This document shows, piece by piece, positions 50,418-59,823 of a stretch of DNA of 64,000 bases. This stretch comes from CAIYRG01 sp965247505 (GTDB taxonomy: Bacteria; Pseudomonadota; Alphaproteobacteria; Micropepsales; Micropepsaceae). The position numbers and the translations under genes are program-made. Below the pieces are notes generated by a model. It was not told where the DNA came from and did no database searches. It saw nothing but the letters and a program-made list of their open reading frames with translations. The DNA lies in NCBI GenBank assembly GCA_965247505.1, contig OZ252020.1, forward strand, positions 124,001 to 188,000. Reading direction: 5' to 3'. How positions within the stretch are numbered: position 1 is the first letter of the stretch; each line of letters begins with the position of its first letter.

Positions 50418-52604
50418 TCACCATGCGAGCGAATAGCCGACCAAACCCTTGAAGTTGCGTCCGGCCTCGGTAGCGCCGGTAAAGACGCGTGAGTACGCCT
50501 TATCGAAGGCGTTATCGATGCCAAGGCCAACGCGCAGTCCTTTGAGTGGGTTTTCAGATGGCTGCCAGGTGAAATAGAAATTGTGGACGGCGTATCCGTC
50601 ACGTTCCTCATCTGGGTCGTTGACGTCGCCGAACTTGTCCGCAGCGAGCATGCGCCACCCGATGATGGAATCGATCTCGGGCAGCTTGAGCATGCCGTTG
50701 ACGGTGAACTGGTTCGGCGTCAGAACGCCGAGCTTGTAGCCAGTATCCTCGTCCTCGCCGTCGATGGTCGAGAAACCCAGCCCAACCAGTACGCGCGTGT
50801 TCTCGTAGGAGGCCTCGACCTCTGCTCCCCATAGCTTCGCATTGGCCACATTTCTCGAAATCGTGGTCCCGTCGCAAGCGCCCGGAACAAAGCATTGGGG
50901 CAAAGGCCCGCGCTGTCCGAACACCGAGGGTTGATCGACGGAAAGATCGATGAAGTCCTCACCCTCAAGCCAGAAACGCGAGGCCTTGACCCGAAACTGA
51001 TCGTTAGATTCGATAGTATCATCGAACGTCAGGCCGCCGCCGAACTCGACGTTCTGGGTATTCTGCGGCTTTAGACCGGGGTTGGGCATGAATCGGTTAA
51101 CGACGCTGCTCTGCCCTAGTGGTATCTGAAAATGCGTTCCCGTCAGATAGATTTCATTGACTGTCGGCGCCCGAAAAGCCTGGGCATAGTTGCCGAAGAA
51201 TATAAGCCAATCAGTAGGCAGGTAGCTGCCGCCGATCCTGGGAGAGACCTTGCTCTTATTGTTGTCGACTGCGAGCGGGCTTGAGGTATTGTAATCGTCG
51301 TACCGGACGCCGGGAATGACGAGGAAATTCCCTGGAAGGACTCCAAATGGTTTGGAGATCGTCATTTCGGCCTGGGCGAAGAGACCGTAGAAGTTGGCGT
51401 CCGCATCCGGCACGCCTTCGCGCTCGCCGGAGCCGGCAGCGCCATCCTGCTCGTCGCGGTAGAGCTCGCCGCCATAGGTTAGCGTTACAGCGAGCGTGTC
51501 GGAGAGCTTGAACCGTGATCTGTTGTCCAGCCGGATTCCTGTCGTATCGACATCTCGTTTTATGAGCTCGCCCGTGGGCCCGATCCCGTCACCGTCGAGG
51601 CGCAGCTCGTCGACTTGCATGTCCGTGCGATAAACGACGACGTCGAGGTCGACCAGATCGTTGTGCGGATTCCTGAAGCCGTAGGCGGCCCGAAGAGTCG
51701 TCGATCGAATGTCCTTGTCGACAAGCCCGACCGCCGTGCCGTCGCCCGAACCCTGGCCGTTATTTGGCTCCCGGGCCTTGTTGTTGAAGCTGATGAGCGC
51801 GCCTTCAATCCGATGGTGATCGTTGATCTTGAAACTCGCCTTGGCGAGCCCCGAGACGATGTCATCGTCCGTGTTGGTGAGCTCGTTGCCATCACCGAGC
51901 TTGATGGATCCGGAATCCCGCTTGGTAACGCTACCGACGAAGTCGAGACCGTCGATTGGTTTTGCGTAAACTGTGAACGTCCCGAGTCGCTCTCGGTTCA
52001 CGGTCTGATAGCCGCCTGAAATTGTCGCACCAACGGTTTCATCTGGTGTCAGGAAATCTGCCGCGTCTATCGTGCGGAACTCGATGACGCCACCGGTGCC
52101 GCCACTGCCGTAGAGTGACGACGCCGGTCCGCGCACGACCTCGACGCGCTCAAGTAAGCTTGGATCGATAAATAAGCGCCCATCATGGGTGGAGCCGAAG
52201 TTCTGCCGTGCACCGTCAAGCAGTACAATGACATCGGCGCCGGAGAACCCCCTAATGCTGGGCGTTTCGCCGGTCCTTCGTGGGCCGCCGGTGAACTCGA
52301 CATTCGGAACGAGATTGAGAATGTCGTCCGGCGTGGACGGCTGCCGGGTCCGCAGTTCCTCGCGCCCGATCACCGATACCATGCCGGGATATTCGAACGA
52401 CCGGATCGGGTTCCTGGTGGCCGTGACCGTGATGGTATCGATTATGTTTCGATAACCCGCCTGGGCGGGCGGTTGGGTCTGCAAACTTTCCGGTACGGGC
52501 ACCGGGGCTTCAGGTGCGCCAGTGTTTTGGGCCTGCGCAACGCTCCCCAAAATGCAGAGGTTGAATACGGCGCACACCCCAGCTGAAAGAAAATTACCAG
52601 CCAT
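50418..52604 (-). CDS. hmuR: TonB-dependent heme receptor
   Basis: 728 residues with a signal peptide ending VAQAQ, a TonB box region (DTITVTATRN), a plug (PNVEFTGGPRRTGETPSIRG; VEVVRGPASSLYGSGGTGGV) and a 22-strand barrel ending GYSLAW with terminal aromatic. YAQAFRAPTVNEIYLTGTHF is the FRAP motif followed by the conserved NPNL-equivalent (FMPNPGLKPQ) of heme/hemoglobin receptors. Its gene lies downstream of hemP and starts after AGGGGAAG. Confidence 0.92.
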   Translation of the reverse strand: MAGNFLSAGVCAVFNLCILGSVAQAQNTGAPEAPVPVPESLQTQPPAQAGYRNIIDTITVTATRNPIRSFEYPGMVSVIGREELRTRQPSTPDDILNLVPNVEFTGGPRRTGETPSIRGFSGADVIVLLDGARQNFGSTHDGRLFIDPSLLERVEVVRGPASSLYGSGGTGGVIEFRTIDAADFLTPDETVGATISGGYQTVNRERLGTFTVYAKPIDGLDFVGSVTKRDSGSIKLGDGNELTNTDDDIVSGLAKASFKINDHHRIEGALISFNNKAREPNNGQGSGDGTAVGLVDKDIRSTTLRAAYGFRNPHNDLVDLDVVVYRTDMQVDELRLDGDGIGPTGELIKRDVDTTGIRLDNRSRFKLSDTLAVTLTYGGELYRDEQDGAAGSGEREGVPDADANFYGLFAQAEMTISKPFGVLPGNFLVIPGVRYDDYNTSSPLAVDNNKSKVSPRIGGSYLPTDWLIFFGNYAQAFRAPTVNEIYLTGTHFQIPLGQSSVVNRFMPNPGLKPQNTQNVEFGGGLTFDDTIESNDQFRVKASRFWLEGEDFIDLSVDQPSVFGQRGPLPQCFVPGACDGTTISRNVANAKLWGAEVEASYENTRVLVGLGFSTIDGEDEDTGYKLGVLTPNQFTVNGMLKLPEIDSIIGWRMLAADKFGDVNDPDEERDGYAVHNFYFTWQPSENPLKGLRVGLGIDNAFDKAYSRVFTGATEAGRNFKGLVGYSLAW

Positions 52605-52759
52605 AGAAACTTCCCCTTAGGCTTTTCAGCCTTTTGGTGTTTGTCCGGGCTGGCTGCCGTGAGCGCTTTGGCCATGAGTGGCTGGCTGGGACTGTTTATG
52701 ATCGATTTCGACAGGCCTGCAGATGGTCCGAAAACGGCTCTGCCGCTGGCCCTTCGGGA

Positions 52760-52957
52760 TTATTTTGTCAGAATCAGCTTTCCCTTGCTTGTGCAACGCA
52801 AGCGATACTGATCGCCGCCGTGCTCTATGATCATCTCCTGAGTGTTGCCAAGAAGGTCGGCGCTCCTGAGAGTTCGAGGGTTCTGTGTGCCTGATCTCGC
52901 CGGTGTATTTCCACGGCGCTGGACTTCGCTCTCAATTTCATTCGTCTCTTCGTTCAT
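52760..52957 (-). CDS. hemP: Hemin uptake protein HemP/HmuP
   Basis: 65 residues. The C-terminal half SADLLGNTQEMIIEHGGDQY followed by RLRCTSKGKLILTK is the HemP signature (I-H-x-G-x-x-Y-x-L-R-x-T-x-x-x-K-L-I-L-T-K). HmuP is a co-activator needed for full expression of the heme receptor in rhizobia. It is the first gene of the operon, 155 bases before the receptor gene, and has AGGA before the ATG. Confidence 0.92.
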   Translation of the reverse strand: MNEETNEIESEVQRRGNTPARSGTQNPRTLRSADLLGNTQEMIIEHGGDQYRLRCTSKGKLILTK

Positions 52958-53026
52958 ACTGTTGTCCTGGTTCCCATTTTTGGGCGGATTGGTTTTCTGC
53001 CGCGATTAGCGTCCTGTTATCATATA

Positions 53027-53047
53027 AATAATGAGACGCATTCGCAA
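53027..53047 (-). promoter_or_regulatory. Candidate Fur/Irr-type iron box upstream of hemP
   Basis: Read on the minus strand, TTGCGAATGCGTCTCATTAT contains the partial palindrome AATG, five bases, CATT that is typical of Fur-like boxes, and it is followed by an AT-rich TTATATGATAAC that could be the -10. It lies about 70 bases before the hemP start. The assignment rests on resemblance only. Confidence 0.5.
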
Positions 53048-53060
53048 TAGGGAAGGAAAA

Positions 53061-53110
53061 TGTCAACGGCGGCGTAAAAATGTGCTGGCGCGGCGGCGTA
53101 AAAATGTACC
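53061..53110. mobile_element. IS21-like terminus remnant of another type
   Basis: TGTCAACGGCGGCGTAAAAA, then a second GGCGGCGTAAAAATGTACC, is the tandem end repeat of a different IS21-group element. The rest is absent. It marks the edge of IS debris just outside the hemP promoter. Confidence 0.6.
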
Positions 53111-53125
53111 AGGAACTCGGTGGCA

Positions 53126-53729
53126 GGCATTGTCAGACTAATGGGTCGGACCTGTAGAATCTACAATCGAGGATTTTTTAGGCTGCAAGTTGACACCACT
53201 CGGCCAGCGCAGCGGCTCGGGCTTGCTTGAAAATATCGCGACGGTTGAGATGGCGTTGGTGGTTGAAGTGGTTATGGATCGAAGCATGGACGGCGGCGAA
53301 TTTCTGCAGAGTTCTTACCTCCCTGAATTTGGCCATTGCGCGTTCCCGTCGCCGGAAGGGTTGATGTGAGTTTTCCGCCCGGTTGTTGAGCCAGCGCCTG
53401 ATCTCTTGGCGGCCCTCGTTGCCGATCACCTTCATCGCAGCCCGGTATGACCGTAGCCTGTCCGTGATGATCGAAGCCGGCCGGCCATAACGCTTCATAG
53501 CCCGCTTCAGAAACCTAAGCGCGGCTTCGCGGTCTCGGCGCTTCGTGGCATAGACCTCAAGCACTTCGCCTTCATGGTCCACAGCACGCCATAGATAACA
53601 TGTCTCGCCGTTGATCCGGACGAACACCTCATCAAGATGCCAGCGCCACAACGAATAGGATCCGTGACGAATGCGACGTTTCCGGATCTCGGCGGCAAAC
53701 AACGGGCCAAAGCGGTTCCACCAATATCG
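53126..53729 (-). mobile_element. IS6-A 3' part, interrupted by IS3
   Basis: Begins GGCATTGTCAGACTAATGGG and includes the last 174 codons of the transposase with all three catalytic residues. The N-terminal HTH is cut off by the IS3 end at 53730. Confidence 0.87.
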
Positions 53730-54683
53730 TGTCCGTCATCAAAACAAATGGGACTGTTGAGCGTGTTTCATAAGGGAGGATCTGGCTCATCTTTGTTTGA
53801 TGTTAAGCCGCTTGGCGTTGATGGTCCAAGCGGCGGTTTTGGGTGGTCAGTTTTTTGATCCTTTTTCTCTTTTCGATGATGGCGGTGTGGCGTCCAAAGT
53901 AGGCGTCGGCTGGAGTTACGTTGCCGATGCTCTCGTGGTAGCGTTGGTTGTTGTAGTGATCGACGAAGGCGCTGATCTGGTTTTCGAGATCGCCGGGTAG
54001 ATCATAATTTTCAAGCAGGATCCGGTTCTTCAGCGTTTGATGCCAGCGCTCGATCTTGCCCTGGGTTTGCGGGTGATACGGTGCGCCCCGAACGTGATCC
54101 ATACCGTGGTCCTCGAGCCATTCAGCCAGATCGCCGGAGATATAGGACGAGCCGTTGTCGCTGAGCAGCCTCGGCTTGTGGACGACATTGGCGCGATTGC
54201 AGCCTGAGGCTTCTAGCGCCAACTTCAGTGTTGCCGTCACATCGTCCGCCGTCATGTTGGTGCAGAGCTTCCAAGCAATTATGTAGCGGGAATAGTCGTC
54301 CAGGATGGTCGACAGGTAAAACCAGCCCCAGCCGATGACCTTGAGATAGGTGAAGTCGGTCTGCCACAGCTGGTTCGGCGCCGTGGTCTTGTCGCGGAAC
54401 TCATCGGCTGCCTTGATGACCACGAAAGCCGGGCTGGTGATCAGGCCGTGGGCCTTGAGAAGCCGGTAAACCGAGGCTTCCGAGACAAAGTAGCCCCTGG
54501 TGTCCGTAAACCTGACGGCCAGTTCCCGGGGCGACAGTTGCGTCTCCTCCAGGGCAAGATCGATGATCTGCCCCCGGACATCATCCGGGATCCGGTTCCA
54601 CACCCGGCCCGGGCTGCTGTTGCGATCCTCAAGACCGGCGTCGCCAAAGGCCAGAAAGTGATCGTACCAGCGATAAAAGGTGG
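53730..54683 (-). mobile_element. IS3-type element, right part with truncated orfB
   Basis: Carries the right end (TGTCCGTCATCAAAACAAAT from 53730) and orfB codons from about 37 to the end (reading leftward to 53803). It is interrupted by DDE element copy E at 54684. All three catalytic residues remain but the orfB start and orfA are gone. Confidence 0.87.
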
Positions 54684-55802
54684 TGTGTGTACCGAAAATT
54701 AGATTCTCGCATACCTGTGGTGTAGGCCGCCCAGAATTGGGTGTGCGGTGACGGTCCCGGTGCGCTCGATGGGGCGCGGGTGGGGGGAATCTTTGGCCAA
54801 GGACCGGTGCGTCCGGGCGTCATTGTAGTACTGAACATAGGCCGAGAGCACTCGGCGCAAATGGGTATCGTTGACCACGATCACGTGGTCCAAACACTCC
54901 CGACGTATAGTTCCGATGACGCGCTCAGTATGGCCGTTTTGCCAAGGCGATCGAAAGCTCGTTGGTCGGTCTCGAATACCCATCGCACGAACGCGTCGCT
55001 TTAAGACGCCACCGAACTTCACGTCGTTGTCTCTAATTAAGAATTTTGGCGCTGAATCCCATGGAAAGGCTTCCGTGATTTGTTGAGCAAGCCACATCGC
55101 GGTGGGCTCGCCCGTAACCGTCAGAAGGACAATCTTACGTCGGGCATGATTCAGGACGACGAACACGTAGAGCTCTTCGAACAAGAAAGTTGGAACTGTG
55201 AATAAGTCTATCGAGGCGATGCCTTCAGCCTGATTCAGAAGGAAGGTCGTCCAGCTTTGTCCTCCCCGGAAGGGAGGTCGCCGGAGCATGTATTTCGCGA
55301 CCGTCGATTGAGCGACCGAGAAGCCGAGCTTCAATAATTCTCCATGGATTCTTGGAGATCCCCACAAGGGATTCTCCCTACACATGCGCTGTATCAAATC
55401 ACGAAGTTCTTTATCGATCTTGGGGCGTCCGAGGCGCAGACCGGGGGACCTCCAGCGCCAATAACGCCGAACCCCTTGCCGGTGCCAGCGGGTGACCGTT
55501 TCCGGCCGCACGACTTTCACGCTTTCAAGAACCGTCGGAAAGGCCCGAGATATCCCGACCAAGAAGGAGCGATCAAAGTTCGATAATTGGACCCGGCACG
55601 AACGCTTCCTGAGGGCGATGTTCAGCTGATGACGCAGGCTGACAATCTCCGCCTCAAGCTGGGACTGAGACTTAAAGGCGCTCCGAAATGCAAAATAGAT
55701 CGTCAGTAGGACCTTCAGCATCGCCCCAAAGAATGGGCTGAGTCGGCCTCCTCATGCGAGTCTTCCCCAGTTCCCAGCTGAATCGACTTTTCGGTACACA
55801 CA
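54684..55802 (-). mobile_element. DDE single-ORF IS, copy E, complete
   Basis: 1119 bp with both ends as in copy C. Inserted in orfB of the IS3 copy; the sequence beyond 55802 is not IS3, so the other side was rearranged. Confidence 0.9.
54699..55721 (-). CDS. Single-ORF DDE transposase, copy E
   Basis: 340 residues, intact. One substitution (GGVLKRR instead of GGVFKRR) separates it from copy C in the core region. Confidence 0.9.
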   Translation of the reverse strand: MLKVLLTIYFAFRSAFKSQSQLEAEIVSLRHQLNIALRKRSCRVQLSNFDRSFLVGISRAFPTVLESVKVVRPETVTRWHRQGVRRYWRWRSPGLRLGRPKIDKELRDLIQRMCRENPLWGSPRIHGELLKLGFSVAQSTVAKYMLRRPPFRGGQSWTTFLLNQAEGIASIDLFTVPTFLFEELYVFVVLNHARRKIVLLTVTGEPTAMWLAQQITEAFPWDSAPKFLIRDNDVKFGGVLKRRVRAMGIRDRPTSFRSPWQNGHTERVIGTIRRECLDHVIVVNDTHLRRVLSAYVQYYNDARTHRSLAKDSPHPRPIERTGTVTAHPILGGLHHRYARI

Positions 55803-55830
55803 GGACATTTACACGCCAGTTGCACCATGC

Positions 55831-56388
55831 CTACTCCGGTAATCTTAGTTCCGTCACGCCTTCATTTACGCGGGCGTCCCCGAATGAGATCGAATCGATG
55901 AAACGCCCTATGTTGGGCGACGCATAATCCCCATTCGCCGGCAGCACCGTAGCAAAGGACTGATAGAGATAGCCTTGGTGGAAATAGAAGGACCCCATTG
56001 AGCGGCCGCCATTGTCGGGGAGGTCAATCGTGACTTTACGGCCATAAGTCGCGTCGATGCGGGCATAGGTGTCCATCAACACATTTTTGTCGTCTTGAAA
56101 TATGAATGCAGCCTCGATCAGCAGGCTTGCCCCCTCGTCCGAGCGTTCCGTAAAATCGGTCACGACCATTTTGTATTCGATGTCATCTGCGACCGAGCGA
56201 TAAACGATCGTCGGGTGCTCTCCTGATCTTTCGCCCTCATATGTTCCTCTTTCCGCCGTCACCTCTCCGGGTGCATGGTAGGAGAATCCTAAATCGCGAC
56301 TAATATATCCGCGCCACTGAGCTTGCGCAGGAACTGCCATAAACATCAGCGCAGTACCCACCAAGATCACTAAGCTCGTGAACCGCAT
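55831..56388 (-). CDS. Secreted protein of unknown function
   Basis: 185 residues from the ATG at 56388, which follows a perfect AGGAGG. Signal peptide ending VPAQAQW. The mature part (YISRDLGFSYHAPGEVTAER; SFYFHQGYLYQSFATVLPAN; GRFIDSISF) resembles small periplasmic beta-rich proteins that end in RFxxSIxF, but no family name can be given. Divergent from the DUF6152-like gene. Confidence 0.7.
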   Translation of the reverse strand: MRFTSLVILVGTALMFMAVPAQAQWRGYISRDLGFSYHAPGEVTAERGTYEGERSGEHPTIVYRSVADDIEYKMVVTDFTERSDEGASLLIEAAFIFQDDKNVLMDTYARIDATYGRKVTIDLPDNGGRSMGSFYFHQGYLYQSFATVLPANGDYASPNIGRFIDSISFGDARVNEGVTELRLPE

Positions 56389-56552
56389 TCGTGCCTCCTG
56401 TCGGTGATTCGCCTTTTGCCCGCATGCTTCCATCGGCGGGACGCCGTCTGGAACGTTACCGGTCCCTTGTGAAACCTCGGCGCCGCCCTATAATGTACAG
56501 CTTAAATTACCGCCATACGAGTTCTTTGAGCAATCATCTTTGGGAGGCGCCG

Positions 56553-56960
56553 ATGTACTCTAAGACATTTGGCATTGCGGGACTTGCGCTATCGCTGTTT
56601 GCGGTTCCGGCGTTCGGGCATCATTCCTTCTCCATGTTTGACCAAACGCAATTCATGAATCTGACGGGCACGGTCACGGAGTTCGAGTGGATCAACCCTC
56701 ATGCCTGGCTTCACGTATCGGTCACGAACGGGAGCGGGAGCGCGGAGACATGGTCCTTTGAAGGCGGTAACCTCGGTGGCCTCGCTTCTGCTGGCTGGAG
56801 AGCAGACAGTGTCGCAGCAGGCGAACAGGTCGAGATCGGATTTAATCCGATGATAGATGGCACGCGCGGCGGACAATTGCGTACCCTCATTCTTCCGGAC
56901 GGTACAAAATTGTGTAACGGCGCAAGATTTTGTGAGGACAGCGCAGAAGCTGCCTACTAG
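56553..56960 (+). CDS. Secreted DUF6152-like protein
   Basis: The ATG at 56553 follows GGGAGG. Signal peptide ending AFGHH. The 135-residue product shows HHSFSMFDQTQFMNLTGTVT, EFEWINPHAWLHV, WSFEGGN and GWRADSVAAGEQVEIGFNPM, ending with LPDGTKL; this is the pattern of DUF6152 proteins, small exported beta proteins with N-terminal His pair. They often occur near the secreted family found at 3363 and 61911. Function unknown. Confidence 0.8.
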   Translation: MYSKTFGIAGLALSLFAVPAFGHHSFSMFDQTQFMNLTGTVTEFEWINPHAWLHVSVTNGSGSAETWSFEGGNLGGLASAGWRADSVAAGEQVEIGFNPMIDGTRGGQLRTLILPDGTKLCNGARFCEDSAEAAY

Positions 56961-57005
56961 TTAAGTTAATCAGATTTCTTGTATCGGTTAGTGAGACCCC
57001 GCATT

Positions 57006-57811
57006 GGCATTGTCAGACTAAATGGGCTGGACCTGCAGAACCTTCAATTGAGGACCTTTATGCTGCAAGTTGCCGCCATTCGGCCAGGGCGGCGGCTCGG
57101 GCTTGTTTGAAAATATCGCGGCGGTTGAGATGGCGTTGGTGGTTGAAGTGGTTATGGATCGAAGCATGGACGGAGGCGAATTTCTGCAGAGTTTTTACCT
57201 CCCTGAATTTGGCCATCGCCCTTTCCCGTCGTCGGAAGGGCTGATGTGAGTTTTCCGCGCGGTTGTTCAACCAACGCTTGATCTCTTGGCGGCCCTCGTT
57301 GCCGATCACCTTCATCGCAGCCCAGTATGACCGTAGCCTGTCCGTGATGATCGAAGCCGGCCGGCCATAACGCTTCATAGCCCGCCTCAGAAACCTAAGC
57401 GCGGCTTCACGATCCCGCCGTTTCGTGGCCAAAACCTCAAGCACTTCGCCTTCATGGTCAACGGCACGCCATAGGTAATGTGTTTCGCCATTGATACGGA
57501 CAAACACCTCATCAAGATGCCAGCGCCACAACGAATAGGATCTATGACGAATTCGGCGTTTCCGGATCTCGGCGGCAAACAACGGGCCAAAGCGGTTCCA
57601 CCAATATCGTACCGTTTCGTAACTGACATCAATGCCCCGTTCGTTGAGAAGATCCTCGACCTGCCTGAGGGAGAGCGGAAACCTCACATACAGCATCACT
57701 GCGCTGCGGATTACCTCGGGCGAGCTATTAAAATAACGGAAAGGATTGTGCATCGCCGGAGGCTACGAGACCTTAACTTCCCGGCTCAAGCCAATTTACT
57801 CTGACAATGCC
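57006..57811 (-). mobile_element. IS6-A, complete copy 4
   Basis: 806 bp; left end GGCATTGTCAGACTAA, right end with one mismatch (TTTACTCTGACAATGCC). No direct repeats flank it. Confidence 0.9.
57058..57753 (-). CDS. IS6-family transposase, type A
   Basis: 231 residues, intact, nearly identical to the copy at 22124 (SYWAAMK instead of SYRAAMK). Confidence 0.92.
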   Translation of the reverse strand: MHNPFRYFNSSPEVIRSAVMLYVRFPLSLRQVEDLLNERGIDVSYETVRYWWNRFGPLFAAEIRKRRIRHRSYSLWRWHLDEVFVRINGETHYLWRAVDHEGEVLEVLATKRRDREAALRFLRRAMKRYGRPASIITDRLRSYWAAMKVIGNEGRQEIKRWLNNRAENSHQPFRRRERAMAKFREVKTLQKFASVHASIHNHFNHQRHLNRRDIFKQARAAALAEWRQLAA

Positions 57812-57996
57812 CAAAGGACGGCCTACTCGGCGCGACGTTAGGGGTCGCGCTCGATTGGCCGCGCCGATGCAACAATCTCTCCTTCCCACTGGTACAATAA
57901 TTCCGTCAAGTCAGCCATTCATGTGCGGTTCAGCTAGTATCTGCGATTGTTGCGATGGACGTAGGGGCGAGTCGGCAACTGAACCTGGAGGCACCT

Positions 57997-59133
57997 ATGA
58001 AACGGTTTCCGATGACTGTCTGTGCAGTTGCGGTTATGACGCTGCTGTCGGGTTGTGCTGCCACTGGTAGCTATTACGGTGGCGGCTACTACGCCAGCAC
58101 CGCCATTTACGACGCGTCTTGCGACTACTACACGCCACCCTGGGGCTATCCGTCAGACTATTGCCGTTACCAAATATGGAGCGATCCGGTCTATTCCGGC
58201 GGCATCTGGTATGGCGGACCGATCTATTACCGCGCCTATGGCGGTACAAATTGGTTCTGGCTCAACAATGGTTGGAGACGCAACGAATGGCGCGGAGCAC
58301 GGCCACGCATTGATTGGAGCCGCGGCGGCAACAGATATTGGAGCGGTAATATCGTCCGCCGCGGCGGCAATGGCGCAAACTCTCTGGCCGTGCCTGCCAG
58401 AAGAGGCGGTGCGCGCGTTGGCGGACCGGCAGCGCGCAACAATCGCAGCGGTCGCGTAATCCGCAACAATGATGGCGCAAACTCTCTGGCCGTGCCTGCC
58501 AGAAGAGGCGGTGCGCGTCTTGGCGGACCGGCTGCGCGCAACAACAGTGGCGGTCGCGCAATCCGCAACAATGATGGCGCAAACTCTCTGGCCGTGCCTG
58601 CCAGAAGAGGCGGTGCGCGCGTTGGCGGACCGCCTGTGCGCAACAATCGCAGCGGTCGCGTAATCCGCAACAATGATGGCGCAAACTCTCTGGCCGTGCC
58701 TGCCAGAAGAGGCGGTGCGCGCGTTGGCGGACCGCCTGTGCGCAACAATCGCAGCGGTCGCGTAATCCGCAACAATGATGGCGCAAACTCTCTGGCCGTG
58801 CCTGCCAGAAGAGGCGGTGCGCGTCTTGGCGGACCGGCCGTGCGCAACAACAGTGGCGGCCGCGCAATCCGCAACAATGATGGCGCAAACTCTCTGGCCG
58901 TGCCTGCCAGAAGAGGCGGTGCGCGCGTTGGCGGACCGCCTGTGCGCAACAATCGCAGCGGTCGCGTAATCCGCAACAATGATGGCGCAAACTCTCTGGC
59001 CGTGCCTGCCAGAAGAGGCGGTGCGCGCGTTGGCGGACCGCCTGTGCGCAACAACAGTGGCGGCCGCGCAATCCGCAACAATGATGGCGCAAACTCTCTG
59101 GCCGTGCCTGCCAGAAGAGGCGGCGGTCGCTAA
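57997..59133 (+). CDS. Lipoprotein with seven 34-residue arginine/glycine-rich repeats
   Basis: The 378-residue product starts at the ATG at 57997 after GGAGG. The lipobox LLSGC ends at residue 19. Residues 20-125 are rich in Tyr, Trp and Gly (SYYGGGYYAS; GGPIYYRAYGGTNWFW). From residue 126 follow seven copies of GANSLAVPARRGGARVGGPP plus VRNNRSGRVIRNND and a partial eighth. Repeats vary at a few places (ARV/ARL; NRSGRVI/NSGGRAI). The strongly basic, low-complexity tail suggests binding to polyanions such as LPS, peptidoglycan or extracellular DNA. No partner gene is adjacent. Confidence 0.75.
   Translation: MKRFPMTVCAVAVMTLLSGCAATGSYYGGGYYASTAIYDASCDYYTPPWGYPSDYCRYQIWSDPVYSGGIWYGGPIYYRAYGGTNWFWLNNGWRRNEWRGARPRIDWSRGGNRYWSGNIVRRGGNGANSLAVPARRGGARVGGPAARNNRSGRVIRNNDGANSLAVPARRGGARLGGPAARNNSGGRAIRNNDGANSLAVPARRGGARVGGPPVRNNRSGRVIRNNDGANSLAVPARRGGARVGGPPVRNNRSGRVIRNNDGANSLAVPARRGGARLGGPAVRNNSGGRAIRNNDGANSLAVPARRGGARVGGPPVRNNRSGRVIRNNDGANSLAVPARRGGARVGGPPVRNNSGGRAIRNNDGANSLAVPARRGGGR
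58372..59130 (+). repeat. 102 bp coding tandem repeat, 7.4 copies
   Basis: Units start at 58372 and then every 102 bases up to 59086. They are nearly identical at DNA level. No unit contains a stop in several of the six frames, which creates long spurious antisense frames. Confidence 0.9.
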
Positions 59134-59201
59134 GTCCACAACAATAGTGGTGGTCGTGGAGGAATTGTCAGAGGAAGCGACATTGAGTGTAGGGGGGCGT
59201 T

Positions 59202-59215
59202 GTCACGTTATTGAG
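59202..59215. mobile_element. IS6-B terminus stub
   Basis: GGCGTTGTCACGTTATTGA only; nothing else of the element follows. Confidence 0.5.
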
Positions 59216-59267
59216 AACGCCGTCGCCCTGTCGGCACCCGACGTCCCCAACGCTGATCAATACGTTA

Positions 59268-59628
59268 CTCATGGTCCACCGCACGCCAAAGGTAATGCGT
59301 CTCACCATTGATCCTGATAAACACCTCGTCCAGGTGCCAGCACCATCGGGAATATGAGGCATCATGAACGCGGCGCTTCCTGATCTCAGCGGCAAACAAT
59401 GGACCAAACCGGTTCCACCACAACCGTACGGTCTCATGGCAGATGTCGATGCCGCGCTCGAACAGCACATCTTCGAGCTGCCTCAGTGACAACGGGTAGC
59501 GGATGTACATCATCACCGTCAGGCGGATCACCTCAGGTAAACTGTTGAAATAACGAAAAGGATTGTGCATCGCCAGAGGCTACGGGAGCTTCATTCCAGG
59601 CTCAAGCCGATTTGCTTTGACACTGCCA
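59268..59628 (-). mobile_element. Diverged IS6-A-like 5' fragment
   Basis: From 59570 leftward the frame encodes 101 residues of a variant transposase (SLPEVIRLTVMMYIRYPLSL; ERGIDICHETVRLWW). It is cut at about 59268. The upstream terminus (TTTGCTTTGACACTGCC) has several changes. It is an older relative of the active copies. Confidence 0.8.
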
Positions 59629-59762
59629 TCTCTCCCTGTCCCCTCTTGGGGATTTCAGGAAGCAACAACTTATTTTGTCTGGCTTAGACCAGACAAGAAC
59701 GGGCGACGAAGCGGGCTCAACAATGGGAAAATTCTAACATAGGATTTTAGTCTGACAATGCC
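59629..59762. repeat. 163 bp IS6-A-ended element, copy 6 (left end missing)
   Basis: 134 bases matching copies 2, 3 and 7 from TCTCTCCCTGTCCCC to TTTTAGTCTGACAATGCC. The left terminus was lost at the junction with the diverged IS6 fragment. Confidence 0.8.
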
Positions 59763-59811
59763 GTTGCGAGAGCTTACATCCTGGCTCAAGGCGATTTACT
59801 CTGACAGTGCC
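59763..59811. mobile_element. IS6-A upstream-end remnant
   Basis: 49 bases resembling the region before the transposase start and its terminus (CTGGCTCAAGGCGATTTACT then CTGACAGTGCC). Confidence 0.6.
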
Positions 59812-59823
59812 ACAGCGCGGCCT

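Noticed and set aside
58372..59130. Regular 102 bp repetition as a CRISPR array
   Set aside because: There are no distinct spacers: the whole unit repeats and is in frame with a lipoprotein gene. No cas genes are nearby.
58153..59139. Long antisense and out-of-frame ORFs (328, 281 and 276 codons) over the repeat lipoprotein gene
   Set aside because: They arise because the 102 bp unit has no stop in those frames. The sense frame has a signal peptide, lipobox and ribosome site; the others have none.
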